From Macrostomum hystrix (taxonomy: Eukaryota > Platyhelminthes > Macrostomidae): 64,000 bases of DNA. Positions 47,801-59,100 of the stretch are shown here, in pieces. The first letter of the stretch is position 1; every line of letters starts with the position of its first letter. The notes below the pieces were generated by a model. It worked only from the letters and a program-made list of their open reading frames with translations. It did not search any database and was not told the origin of the DNA. The DNA is taken from contig CATNEN010000038.1 in the NCBI GenBank assembly GCA_950097015.1, positions 31,830,501-31,894,500 of the forward strand, in the 5' to 3' direction. The position numbers and the translations under genes were made by a program.

Positions 47801-49490
47801 TAAGTGGAGTGAGAGGATGAGAAGTGGAGTGAGAGGATGATAAGTGGAGTGAGAGGATGATAAGTGGAGTGAGAGGCTGAGAAGTGGAGTGAGAGGCTGA
47901 GAAGTGGAGTGAGAGGATGAGAAGTGGAGTGAGAGGATGATAAGTGGAGTGAGAGGCTGAGAAGTGGAGTGAGAGGATGATAAGTGGAGTGAGAGGATGA
48001 TAAGTGGAGTGAGAGGGTGAGAAGTGGAGTGAGAGGATGATAAGTGGAGTGAGAGGATGAGAAGTGGAGTGAGAGGATGAGAAGTGGAGTGAGAGGATGA
48101 GAAGTGGAGTGAGAGGATGAGAAGTGGAGTGAGAGGGTGAGAAGTGGAGTGAGAGGGTGAGAAGTGGAGTGAGAGGATGATAAGTGGAGTGAGAGGATGA
48201 GAAGTGGAGTGAGAGGATGATAAGTGGAGTGAGAGGGTGAGAAGAGGAGTGAGAGGGTGAGAAATGGAGTGAGAGGATGAGAAGTGGAGTGAGAGGATGA
48301 TAAGTGGAGTGAGAGGCTGAGAAGTGGAGTGAGAGGATGAGAAGTGGAGTGAGAGGATGAGAAGTGGAGTGAGAGGGTGAGAAGTGGAGTGAGAGGATGA
48401 TAAGTGGAGTGAGAGGATGAGAAGTGGAGTGAGAGGATGATAAGTGGAGTGAGAGGATGAGAAGTGGAGTGAGAGGATGATAAGTGGAGTGAGAGGGTAA
48501 GAAGTGGAGTGAGGGGGTGAGAAGTGGAGTGAGAGGATGATAAGTGGAGTGAGAGGATGATAAGTGGAGTGAGAGGATGAGAAGTGGAGTGAGAGGATGA
48601 GAAGTGGAGTGAGAGGATGATAAGTGGAGTGAGAGGCTGAGAAGTGGAGTGAGAGGATGATAAGTGGAGTGAGAGGATGATAAGTGGAGTGAGAGTATGA
48701 GAAGTGGAGTGAGAGGATGATAAGTGGAGTGAGAGGATGATAAGTGGAGTGAGAGGATGAGAAGTGGAGTGAGAGGGAGAGAAATGGAGTGAGAGGGTGA
48801 GAAGTGGAGTGAGAGGATGAGAAGTGGAGTGAGAGTATGAGAAGTGGAGTGAGAGTATGAGAAGTGGAGTGAGAGGATGATAAGTGGAGTGAGAGGATGA
48901 GAAGTGGAGTGAGAGGATAATAAGTGGAGTGAGAGGGTAAGAAGTGGAGTGAGGGGGTAAGAAGTGGAGTGAGGGGGTGAGAAGTGGAGTGAGAGGGTGA
49001 CAAGTGGAGTGAGAGGGTGACAAGTGGAGTGAGAGGATGATAAGTGGAGTGAGAGGATGAGAAGTGGAGTGAGAGGGAGAGAAATGGAGTGAGAGGGTGA
49101 GAAGTGGAGTGAGAGGATGAGAAGTGGAGTGAGAGTATGAGAAGTGGAGTGAGAGTATGAGAAGTGGAGTGAGAGTATGAGAAGTGGAGTGAGAGGATGA
49201 GAAGTGGAGTGAGAGGATGAGAAGTGGAGTGAGAGGATAAGAAGTGGATAAGAGGATTAGAAGTGGAGTGAGAGGATAAGAAGTGGATAAGAGGATGAGA
49301 AGTAGACTGAGATGATAAGAAATGGAGTGAGAGGATAAGAAGTGGAGTGAGAGGATAAGAAGTGGAGTGAGAGGATAAGAAGTGGATAAGAGGATGAGAA
49401 GTGGAGTGAGAGGGTAAGAAGTATAATTAGAGGATAAGACCTAGAGTGGGAGAATGAGAAGCATAATGAGAGGATAAGAAGTAGAGTATA
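44880..49490 (+). repeat. 20-bp minisatellite, about 4.6 kb, with higher-order blocks
   Basis: About 230 copies of GTGGAGTGAGAGGATGAGAA, with GATAA, GGGTGAG, GGCTGAG, GTATGAG and GGTAAG variants. The unit has no reverse-strand stop in any frame, and since 20 is not a multiple of three each frame walks through all readings; hence reverse frames of more than 1300 codons. A block of about 21 units in the same variant order occurs at about 45281, 47274 and 47834. Confidence 0.95.
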
Positions 49491-50905
49491 TAAAGGAAAG
49501 ACTTTTGATAAAGCTCTAGTTGGAGCCAAAAAATATTATTCACCGTTAAAAAACACACATACTACTTATTAATAACATAAGTAGTATTACACAGTGTACA
49601 CAATACATGTACACTGTGTATTGTGTGTGTCCGGCAAAGCATTATAATTTATATTTTCCAGTTTAATAATTGCTAGTTTAGATGCGATGATTGCAAAACT
49701 ATAGCTGCTTTTATTAGCTGTTTTAGAAGTAGAGTAGTGGTTCAAGTAGAGAAGTGCATGTAATTAAACAAATTTTTCATTTTGCACTTGTACAAGCATC
49801 GTTACATGGCATGCAATATATTTACAGTGCATGAGAGTCCTACAGTATGCAGTATGGTACCAATGCCTTTGGCACTGTACGCTAGACAATTTACATAGTG
49901 GAATTCCCGCATAGAAAAGAATGTACATACGCTCGTATATGCTTTGCTGCGGTAAGGGGAGCGGGCTTGATGTACACTGCCGACTGGACGACAACCCCCC
50001 CAGCCCCAGCGAGATAATCGATGTACATTTCAAGCACAAACCCTTCCAGGCCAGGCCGCGTGTGCACACTAGCTCAGTCGAACCCTTAAAACTGAATGCG
50101 CCGAAATTTGCAACAATTAAGGGATTTTGATTCCGGTTCTTTCCGGATTAGTGCCTAGCACTTTGGCGGAACACACACGCACGCACACAGTTCGTAGAAT
50201 TTTGTAAATTTAAAACCTTTTGTCGCAGTTTACAACGCTAGAATGATCGACTGTAGTGTAGAAAATCTTCCAGTCCTTGGTGTCGTTTGGAAAAGCCGTA
50301 TTTCGATAGTTGAGTCATATTATATAGGAAAGTAACCGTTATTATATTTAATACTACTGTAAACCGTTTTTAAACAAAGCGGTTTACTCAGCAGTGTATG
50401 CATATCAAACAAGTGTACTGTGCATGTTATATATTAAGCCCTGTGCTGCATTGCATAGAAAGAAAAGTTAACTTTACAATAGTAACCTATGTATATTGTT
50501 TAGAGGCTATTGCAGCACAGTGTGCATGTAGGTTAGACAGAAGTTTTTCTGTATGCGCATATAACATCTGGGACTATATAGCATGGAAGCCCATATTGAG
50601 ATCGGAACAGGCTGCTCGTGTGGCTGAACCGCAACACACCATGCAATGCGAGTGGCGCTAAGCGAGAAAGACCTGACTGGCTGTTAACGAATGGCCATTG
50701 GTTCGCTGAACTCGCTGCAGCCGCATGCAGCTGCTCTTCTCTTTCTCTATTTTGTTGGCTCGCGTGGCATAAAAGACTGTACCCAGCTGATCTCAAATTC
50801 TGCGCATTGGAGTCTAGCTGAGAGTCATTGCTGCTTTTAACAACTCATTAATAGCCTGAATTTTAAAGAGTTTGTTTAACAAATCGATTGTTTCATCTAG
50901 TTGCC
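49491..50905. other. Spacer upstream of SLC35B2
   Basis: No gene supported. Two adjacent hairpins lie at 49560-49619. A CATAAAAG element at about 50768 may be a TATA-type promoter site for the next gene, and an acceptor-like TTTCATCTAG ends at 50900, five bases before its ATG. Confidence 0.45.
49560..49619. repeat. Two adjacent perfect hairpins
   Basis: First: TACTACTTAT and ATAAGTAGTA (10-bp stem, 7-nt loop). Second: ACACAGTGTACA and TGTACACTGTGT (12-bp stem, 7-nt loop). They are two bases apart. Confidence 0.85.
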
Positions 50906-52766
50906 ATGGTATCATCTGTAAATAGCAACCAGATTGGAGCATTAACAACTTCATCAATCTCAGCACTGAGCCTGGGACAGGTTCATGCCATGTGAGTTTG
51001 TGAACGCTTTCATTACTCTTGTTTAGTGACTTTTAATCACTTCCAGTCCATCTTCAAAAATTCATCTAACCTCAAATTGTTGTGATAGGAGGTCTGGGAT
51101 TTGAGATCTTTTGAAAACAAGATTGCCAGCTTGACAGTGTTTCTTACCAACCAAGCTACCATTTTTCTCAGAGCACTCCTAGCCTTCGCGTCATCCGCGG
51201 CGGCTGTGGCCGCTCCGTGGCGTTGGCTGTCGCTGCAATGGTCGCCTTCGTCTGTATTTTCCTGGTCTGACGCAGCATCGACAGAGTTTTCCGCTGCCGC
51301 TGCCACTTGGAACAGCTTCTGGCCGTTTCGATTCAGTGCCAATTTGATTGGATACGGAACCGCCTTGCTGCCATTGTACCTGGCGGTGCGTCTGGTCCGA
51401 GCCTGGGACTACGGCAGTCGGGGACCGGCAAAGGGCCTCCTACCAGCTTGCATTCGTGCTCTGGCTCTCGACGGCGATGATGGCAATGGCGTTGAGAAGC
51501 AGCAACAGCAGCAGCAGCCAACTGATGGTGAGTTACGAGAATTTCTAGCCTGTTTTCTACTTGTCCGTGAGTTAAAAGCTCGTACAAGTCACTTCCGAAC
51601 CATTTAGATCCGCAACCACAGCAACAGCAGCACTCACTAAGATGGTGCCTGCACCTGACCATCTGTTTTGTCGGTTTGCAAGCGGCCTATTTAACCTGGG
51701 GCCTACTGCAGGAGCGAATGATGACGTTCGACTACAATGGTGAAAGATTTCGCGACTCGCAGTTCCTGGTGTTCGCCAATCGCGCCCTGGGCGGCCTGCT
51801 GGCACTGCCGCTCATGCTGCTGAAGCCGTTCGCGAAAGATGAAGCCGCGAAGAAGACTGCAAAAGCTGCCGCCGATAAAAAGCGAACCCCGCCAGCGTTC
51901 GAGTATGTCTACAGCTCGGTGTCGAACATTCTCAGCTCCTGGTGCCAGTACGAGGCCCTAGTCTACGTTACTTTTCCAACCCAGGTGCTAGCCAAAGCGT
52001 CCAAGATCATACCTGTGATGTTGATGGGATGGCTGGTGTCGAGAAAATCATACCGCGCCGACGAGTACTTCACAGCCGGCCTAATTAGCACAGGTAACCC
52101 GTGGGTTCTAAATTCGCTACGATATGCATTCGAAAGTTTCCTTTGCCCAGCATTCGAAATCCCCCAGGTACTGCTCTTTTTCTGCTATCTTCACCCGACC
52201 TGGCGGATTCGCATCGCGCGTCGAACTCATCATCGGCCGATTCAACGACTAACTCGCCCTGGTCACCAAGCCAGCACGCCTGGACTGATCCTCTGAGCGG
52301 TGCGACGCTCCTAGTCGGCTACCTGGTGTTCGACGCCTTCACCAGCAGCTGGCAGTCGCGGCTGTTTGCCAGCTACCGATCCGGCCCGCTGCAGATGCTG
52401 GCTGGAAGCAGCCTGGCTTCCTGCCTAGCAACCGTTGCTGCCCAGCTGCAGCAGGGCTCCCTCTCAGCGGCACTGGCCTTCGCCTACAGGCAGCCGCTAT
52501 TCGCTAGTCACCTGTGCCTGTTGTCGCTCTGCTCCACCCTGGGCCAGCTGGTCATATTTCACACCATCGATAGGTTCGGCCCCGTGACCTTCACCATCAT
52601 CATGACCGTCAGGCAAGCCTTCGCCATCCTGGTGTCCTGCCTGGTCTATCAGCACAGACTGAGCGGGCACGCCTGGAGCGGAGTGGCGGCGGTCTTCACC
52701 GCCCTGTTCCTGCGGATCTACTTCGCTCAACGGCCTGGGTCTAAACTGGCTGTGAAGCGCGATTGA
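50906..52766 (+). CDS. SLC35B2: Adenosine 3'-phospho 5'-phosphosulfate transporter 1 (SLC35B2)
   Basis: Golgi antiporter that brings PAPS into the lumen for sulfation of glycans and proteins. Four exons: 50906-50991, 51172-51527, 51608-52093, 52168-52766. All donors are GTGAGT or GTAACC, the acceptors fit (TTTTTCTCAG, ATTTAG, CCCCAG), and each split codon is restored. The product is 508 residues with about ten membrane segments. Family signs: FWPFRFSANLIGYG near the N-terminus, AAYLTWGLLQERMMT, GERFRDSQFLVFANR, the very conserved LSSWCQYEAL, FPTQVLAKASKIIPVMLMG, GYLVFDAFTSSWQ, and FTIIMTVRQAFAI. A glutamine-rich insertion straddles the second junction. The third intron is only 74 bp. An acceptor-like site five bases before the ATG suggests leader trans-splicing. 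Neighbours give no functional link. Confidence 0.92.
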
Positions 52767-52949
52767 GGCTGTTCAAATAGCGTTCTCAAACTGATTGAAG
52801 CTGCTTTAGCTACTTAAGAATCTCATTTGAATGATTGCTTAACTATCATTGCTACACATCAAGTGTTATCTATACCTCACGGTTATCATAATATTGAGCA
52901 ATTCTTGACAAACATTATCTTTATCCAGGTACCTTCAGAAGGGCTGCGG

Positions 52950-53283
52950 GCACTGGCACATCCTTTGGTGACACTAATCCCGCAGCCAGCGAGGAGGCAA
53001 TTCTGCCCATTTCGCTGACTCCTGAGCACACACGCACACAGATACTGTACGCAGACATACTCTCACACAGGTGTGAACATACGCCGTGACTTTCTCATCG
53101 TCAGGCAGTGTACACTTTTAGTGTGCCTTGGGGGTTGGCCCTCAACGGCGTAAATTACACGAGAAGCCCCCAAGCCTTCTCTAAGCGAATGCGCCTCAAA
53201 TGAATGTGGCCTCGCCGCTGAATCGAGCTCAGGAACCTTGGCGCGAGAGGCAAACGCGTTGACCGCTCTGCCACTCACTTAAC
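52950..53283 (-). mobile_element. tRNA-derived SINE (family B), copy 3, most complete head
   Basis: On the minus strand the head reads GAGTGGCAGAGCGGTCAACG and CCTGAGCTCGATTC (A- and B-box-like), followed by GGCGAGGCCACATTCATTTG, TGTACACTGCCTGACGATGA and GCCTCCTCGCTGGCTGCGGG. Located about 180 bp after the SLC35B2 stop, possibly inside its 3' UTR. Confidence 0.7.
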
Positions 53284-53837
53284 CTCCACCGATTTACTAA
53301 TTTATTAATTAAGTCCTTCAATGCATTAAAAATGACCACTATTTGAATGATTCTTTGATTCCTAACAACATGGTTAAATAAAGATTCTCTTCGAAGTGTA
53401 CACACAGTACAATCAATCTTGCAGAAATACGACTGAATTGAGAAAATAGCACCGTTGATTAGTTTTAAAAGCGATATAATTAATTTAAATTTATAAATAT
53501 CAGAACTAGATGAGACATTAATGCTTTTTAATATAATACTTTTATTAGTACAAAGTAAACTAATAATTTATTTGATACAGCTGAAAATAATCATAAAAGA
53601 TAAATTACAAATTTCGCATGACGAAAAACACGATTCTTAAAGTCGCTTGAAGATTTTCAATTACAAAAATTGTGAGCTAAGGAAAACTAGTCATTTAAAA
53701 GTCCACAGAGCGCGTTGGATGATGAATGAGAACCCGACAGTTATTTTCTAAACTGGAGGCTACACCGATTTTTTTAGATTTACCAGACAATCTTCGATAA
53801 CGAGTGGGATTTACACTCGGGAGTGCTAGCTTAGGTC
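53284..53837. other. AT-rich spacer between convergent genes
   Basis: AATAAA at 53377-53382 (plus) may end SLC35B2; TTTATT near 53569 gives AATAAA on the minus strand for the THAP gene. No other feature. Confidence 0.45.
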
Positions 53838-54302
53838 TCGGACATTATCCCATCCAAGACTGTTAGCTGATGGGCATTATCCCATCCAAGACTGTTAGCT
53901 GATGGACATTATCCCATCCAAGACTGTTAGCTGATGGACACTTTCCCATCCAAGACTGTTAGCTGATGGGCATTATCCCATCCAAGACTGTTAGCTGATG
54001 GACATTATCCCATCCAAGACTGTTAGCTGATGGACACTTTCCCATCCAAGACTGTTAGCTGATGGACATTATCCCATCCAAGACTGTTAGCTGATGGGCA
54101 TTATCCCATCCAAGACTGTTAGCTGATGGACATTATCCCATCCAAGACTGTTAGCTGATAGACATTATCCCATCCAAGACTGTTAGCTGAAGTAAATTAT
54201 CCCATCCAAGACTGTTAGCTGATGGACATTATCCCATCCAAGACTGTTAGCTGATGGACATTATCCCATCCAAGACTGTTAGCTGAAGTAAATTATCCCA
54301 GA
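53838..54302 (+). repeat. 32-bp minisatellite in the 3' UTR of the THAP gene
   Basis: About 14 copies of a 32-bp unit, GGACATTATCCCATCCAAGA plus CTGTTAGCTGAT, with GGGCATT and GACACTTT variants. It ends three bases before the stop codon of the minus-strand THAP gene. Confidence 0.94.
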
Positions 54303-55049
54303 CTAGAAATCTTCTGTTGCGGGTTCCAGATCCTCCCCATTGGCAAGGATAGCGGCTGCACGCAAAGTCATAAGCAATTTCCGCTGAGCCTCACTAATTG
54401 GCAGCGGAAACTCGGGCTTCATTATCTGGTCAAGAGTGGAATCCAATAGTCGATCTTGCCTTCGCTGTACTCGCTGCATCTCCGCTAATTCTGAGGCGAT
54501 ACTTGACTGAGCATTCTCTAGTCGCTCTGAAACAGACACTAGCGTGAGCAGCTGCTCATATTCGAAGCGTTCGTTAAAACCGGACTCCTGAGTATCATTT
54601 GCCTCATTCCGATTGTCTTCACCATCAGTCTCAGCGGCTACAACATCCTCATCGTCGTCAATCTCAATAGTGTCAGCTGTTGACTGGCCCTGCCGAACCA
54701 TCTCAGCGGTGTTGGTAGCACCAGTTTGCTCTGGCTGATCAACAATACCCATTGCTTCGCTAACATCTTTACAGGTGTAAATCGGCTCCCAGGTGAATAG
54801 GGTCGGTATGGCTATCTTTCTTAGTCGATTGGCTTCAAAATCTTCATAGTCGTAATAGGTGAAATGATCGCCACAGATCCTGGAACTGTTAGTCACGTCC
54901 GCCTCTGTGCATTTCATATTGGCTAGCCAGAATTCGCGGCGAATTGGTTCGCGAACAATGCGATGAAAGCACAGCTCGGGCGCCAGCGAAGACGTCTGGC
55001 CGCATTTCGGCACGCAGCACCGATAGTAGGCCTTGCGACCGCCGGTCAT
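54303..55049 (-). CDS. THAP-domain zinc-finger protein, intronless
   Basis: Likely nuclear DNA-binding protein of 248 residues. The N-terminal THAP domain (about residues 8-90) has the C2CH zinc ligands in CCVPKCG (C12 or C11, and C16) and SRICGDHF (C59, H62), the conserved tryptophan in REFWLANM, and the closing IPTLF motif. An acidic region follows (IEIDDDEDVVAAETDGED), then a C-terminal coiled coil (ENAQSSIASELAEMQRVQRR). Start chosen as ATG 55049-55047; an upstream TTG three codons earlier is not a likely start. No transposase domain is attached, so this looks like a host regulator and not a P-element protein. A 32-bp array follows the stop and a 35-bp array precedes the gene. Confidence 0.88.
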   Translation of the reverse strand: MTGGRKAYYRCCVPKCGQTSSLAPELCFHRIVREPIRREFWLANMKCTEADVTNSSRICGDHFTYYDYEDFEANRLRKIAIPTLFTWEPIYTCKDVSEAMGIVDQPEQTGATNTAEMVRQGQSTADTIEIDDDEDVVAAETDGEDNRNEANDTQESGFNERFEYEQLLTLVSVSERLENAQSSIASELAEMQRVQRRQDRLLDSTLDQIMKPEFPLPISEAQRKLLMTLRAAAILANGEDLEPATEDF

Positions 55050-55184
55050 TCGTTTCAATTGGCGATTTTAATTACTCGCTTCTACTTATCAGTAGTCTGT
55101 TGCAGCACTGCAATTTAGAATTAATAGCACTAAAGGTAACAACTTTTAGTGATTTGTCATTTGAATAACCCTATGAGGATTTAA

Positions 55185-55760
55185 AAAATTGAGACAGAAA
55201 TCCCACACAAAAATCTGGGAATAGGGAGATAAATCCCACACTGAAGGATCTGGGGATAGGCAGAGAAATCCCACACTGAAGGATCTGGGGATAGGCAGAG
55301 AAATCCCACACTGAAGGATCTAGAAATAGGGAAAGAAATCCCACTGAAAAATCAGACATAGCGAAAAAATCCCGCACTGGGCGATCTGGGAATGGGGAAA
55401 GAAATCCCACAATGAAGGATTTGGGAATGGGGAAAGAAATCCCACACTGGGCGATCTAGGAATGGGGAAAGAAATCCCACACTGGGCGATCTAGGAATGG
55501 GGAAAGAAATCCCACACTGGGCGATCTAGGAATGGGGAAAGAAATCCCACACCGGAGGATCTAGGAATGGGGAAAGAAATCCCACACTGGGCGATCTAGG
55601 AATGGGGAAAGAAATCCCACACTGGAGGATCTAGGAATGGGGAAAGAAATCCCACAATGAAGGATTTGGGAATGGGGAAAGAAATCCCACACTGGAGGAT
55701 CTAGGAATGGGGAAAGAAATCCCTCACTGAAGGATTTGAGGATAGCAAATGAAATCCCAT
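55185..55760 (+). repeat. 35-bp minisatellite upstream of the THAP gene
   Basis: About 16 copies of a 35-bp unit with GAAATCCCACACTGGGCGAT and CTAGGAATGGGGAAA. Lies 5' of the intronless THAP gene, about 140 bp from its start. Confidence 0.93.
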
Positions 55761-55879
55761 ATTGCAGAAATGAAGACAGTAGCTACTACTTGGAACAACC
55801 AAATATAAAGTGCTTAAATACAAGTCTAGACCAGTTTGCTATGGATAAAATTTTCGATTTTATAGGAAGTCATATAAAC

Positions 55880-56055
55880 ATACTACTTACTCTGTGCAGT
55901 AAGTAGGCACATTGGTTTAATTAGTCACCAAGAATTTCGCTTGTCAGTTCATAATTTTGACGGAAGAAATAGCGAACAATGGAACCATAATCGACTAGAG
56001 AGAAAAAAGCCTGATACTACTACAACACAAAAGTCAACTGCATAGTAAGTAGTAT
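55880..56055. mobile_element. Candidate short inverted-repeat element (MITE-like)
   Basis: ATACTACTTACTCTGTGCAG at the left and CTGCATAGTAAGTAGTAT at the right are inverted repeats (16-18 matching bases with a two-base gap), about 175 bp apart, with no coding content. A clear target-site duplication is not seen. Confidence 0.4.
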
Positions 56056-56160
56056 AGTACGCAAAAAGTTGAGAGCATTTGAAAATGCAAAACAGCCACA
56101 AAATTATCAAGCATATTAACGCGCAAATTAATTTGCAATTAACGGTGGAAGTAGCTGTGA

Positions 56161-59100
56161 CTACTGTTTCCTAGTGCGATCACTGTTGTTAACTATACTT
56201 GTGAGTTCATCGACTAGTTCACCTAGTCGCTCCTCCTGAAGCCTCTGTCGGCGAGCTAGCCGATTTAACTCGCGCATCAGTCGGTTCTGCGAATCGTCCA
56301 GATCAAGGGCCACTCGAAGAATCTGACTGATCAGGCCTAAGTCGCGACGTCTGCAAGAGCCACGTCTGCTAGGCTTTGTCGCGTGAGATTCTGGACTTAC
56401 GGCTACTGGAACTACGGAGCTGAAAATGGTGACCGGCATGACCCTCACACGTGAATCTGGGATTGGGATGTTGTGAACTTGGTCTTGGACATTGAGTGAA
56501 ACTGGGATTGTGACATTGGGTGAAACTGGGATTGTGACATTGGGTGAAACTGGTATTGTGACATTGAATGAGTCTGGGATTGTGACATTGGGTGAAACTG
56601 AGATTGTGACATTGGGTGAAACTCGGATTGTGACATTGGGTGAAACTGGGATTGTGACATTGGGTGAAACTGGGATTGGGACATTGGGTGAAACTGGGAT
56701 TGTGACATTGGGTGAAACTGGGATTGGGACATTGAGTGAATCTGGAATTGTGACATTGGGTGAAACTCGGATTGTGACATTGAGTGAATCTGGGATTGTG
56801 ACATTGGGTGAATCTGGGATTGTGACATTGGGTGAATCTGGGATTGTGACATTTGGTGAAACTGAGCCTGTGACATTGAGTGAATCTGGGATTGTGACAT
56901 TGGGTGAAACTGGGATTGGGACATTGAGTGAATCTGGGATTGGGACATTGAGTGAAAATGGGATTGTGACATTGAGTGAATCTGGGATTGGGATGTTGTG
57001 AACTTGGTCTTGGACATTGAGTGAAACTGGGATTGTGACATTGGGTGAAACTGGGATTGTGACATTGGGTGAAACTGGGATTGTGACATTGAGTGAGTCT
57101 GGGATTGTGACATTGGGTGAAACTGGGATTGTGACATTGGGTGAAACTAGGATTGTGACATTGGGTGAAACTCGGATTGTGACTTCGGGTGAAACTGGGA
57201 TTGTGACATTCGGTGAAACGGGGATTGGGACATTGAGTGAATCTGGGATTGTGACATTGGGTGAAACTGGGATTGTGACATTGGGTGAAACTGGGATTGG
57301 GACATTGAGTGAATCTGGGATTGTGACATTGAGTGAATCTAGGATTGTGACATTGAGTGAAACTGGGATTGGGACATCGGGTGAAACTGGGATTGTGACA
57401 TTGGGTGAATCTGGGATTGTGACATTGGGTGAAACTGGGATTGCGACATTGGGTGAATCTGGGATTGTGACATTAGGTGAATCTGGGATTGTGACATTGG
57501 GTGAAACTGAGCCTGTGACATTGAGTGAATCTGGGATTGTGACATTAGGTGAAACTGGGATTGGGACATCGGGTGAAACTGGGATTGTGACATTGAGTGA
57601 ATCTGGGATTGGGACATTGGGTGAAACTGGGATTGGGACATCGGGTGAAACTGGGATTGTGACATTGAGTGAAACTGGGATTGGGACATCGGGTGAAACT
57701 GGGATTGTGACATTGGGTGAAACTGGGATTGCGACATTGAATGAATCTGGGATTGGGACTTTGGGTGAAACTGGGATTGGGACATATGGGGTGAATCTGG
57801 GATTGCGACTTTGGGTGAAACTGGGATTGGGACATTGGGTGAATCTTAGTTTGGGACATTGGATGAATCTGGGATTGGGACATTTAGTGAATCTGGCATT
57901 GGGATGTTGTGAACTTGGCTTTGGACATTGAGTGAAACTGGGATTGTGACATTGGGTGAAACTGGGATTGTGACATTGGGTGAAACTGGGATTGCGACAT
58001 TGAGTGAATCTGGGATTGTGACATTGGGTGAAACTGGGATTGGGACATCGGGTGAAACTGGGATTGTGACATTGGGTGAAACTGGGATTGCGACATTGGG
58101 TGAATCTGGGATTGTGACATTGGGTGAATCTGGGATTGTAACATTGGGTGAAACTGGGATTGTGACATTGGGTGAATCTGGGATTGTGACATTGAGTGAA
58201 TCTGGGATTGTGACATTAGGTGAAACTGGGATTGGGACATCGGGTGAAACTGGGATTGGGACATTGGATGAATCTGGGATTGGGACATTGGGTGAATTAG
58301 GGATTGGGATGTTGGGTGAATCTGGGATTGGGACACTGAATATATCTATGATTGAGAATTGTGTTGATTTTATTAAAAGGTTAAAATCTAAGATCCATTA
58401 TCTAAAGAATCTGGGATTTTCTTACCAAACATCAGGCAGTATGTCATTATTGTCCATTGCCTCGCTCCTAGATCCATGAATTGCAACTTTAGCATCGTCG
58501 ACTGAAGATTGGGAATCGTCTGTATCGTCAATCATGTCCTTGTCTGTGCTGTCATTCTCTATGCTGATGTGACACGCCTGCTGCTGCTGCTGCTGTAGTA
58601 CTAAAGGCTGGCTATAGCACACAGTCAGCGGCGCTATTTGTAGTCCGCTGGGAAATGCTGTTCGTTGAATTTTTAAACAGTTACAGCAATCAGCATTTTA
58701 TCTAAAAATGGGACACTACCACACTCTCATTTCTCCCAAATCTGTCTCAACATCTCATTTCTCCCAAATCTGTCTCAACATCTCATTTCTCCCAAATCTG
58801 TCTCAACATCTCATTTCTCCCAAATCTGTCTCTACATTATCATTTCTCCCAAATCTGTCTCTACATCTCATTTCTCCCAAATCTGTCTCAACATCTCATT
58901 TCTCCCAAATCTGTCTCTACATCTCATTTCTCCCAAATCTGTCTCAACATTATCATTTCTCCCAAATCTGTCTCTACATTATCATTTCTCCCAAATCTGT
59001 CTCAACATCTCATTTCTCCCAAATCTGTCTCTACATCTCATTTCTCCCAAATCTGTCTCAACATCTCATTTCTCCCAAGTCTGTCTCTACATCTCATTTC

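Noticed and set aside
44819-49023. Reverse-strand open frames of more than 1300 codons (Ser/His/Leu/Pro repeats)
   Set aside because: All three reverse frames are open because the 20-bp unit contains no stop; unit indels do not preserve any one frame, and no start context or splice support exists.
56445-57931. Repetitive frames with period 8 (MSQSQFHP on minus, GETGIVTL on plus)
   Set aside because: 24-bp array inside a THAP intron whose flanking splice sites restore the coding frame without it.
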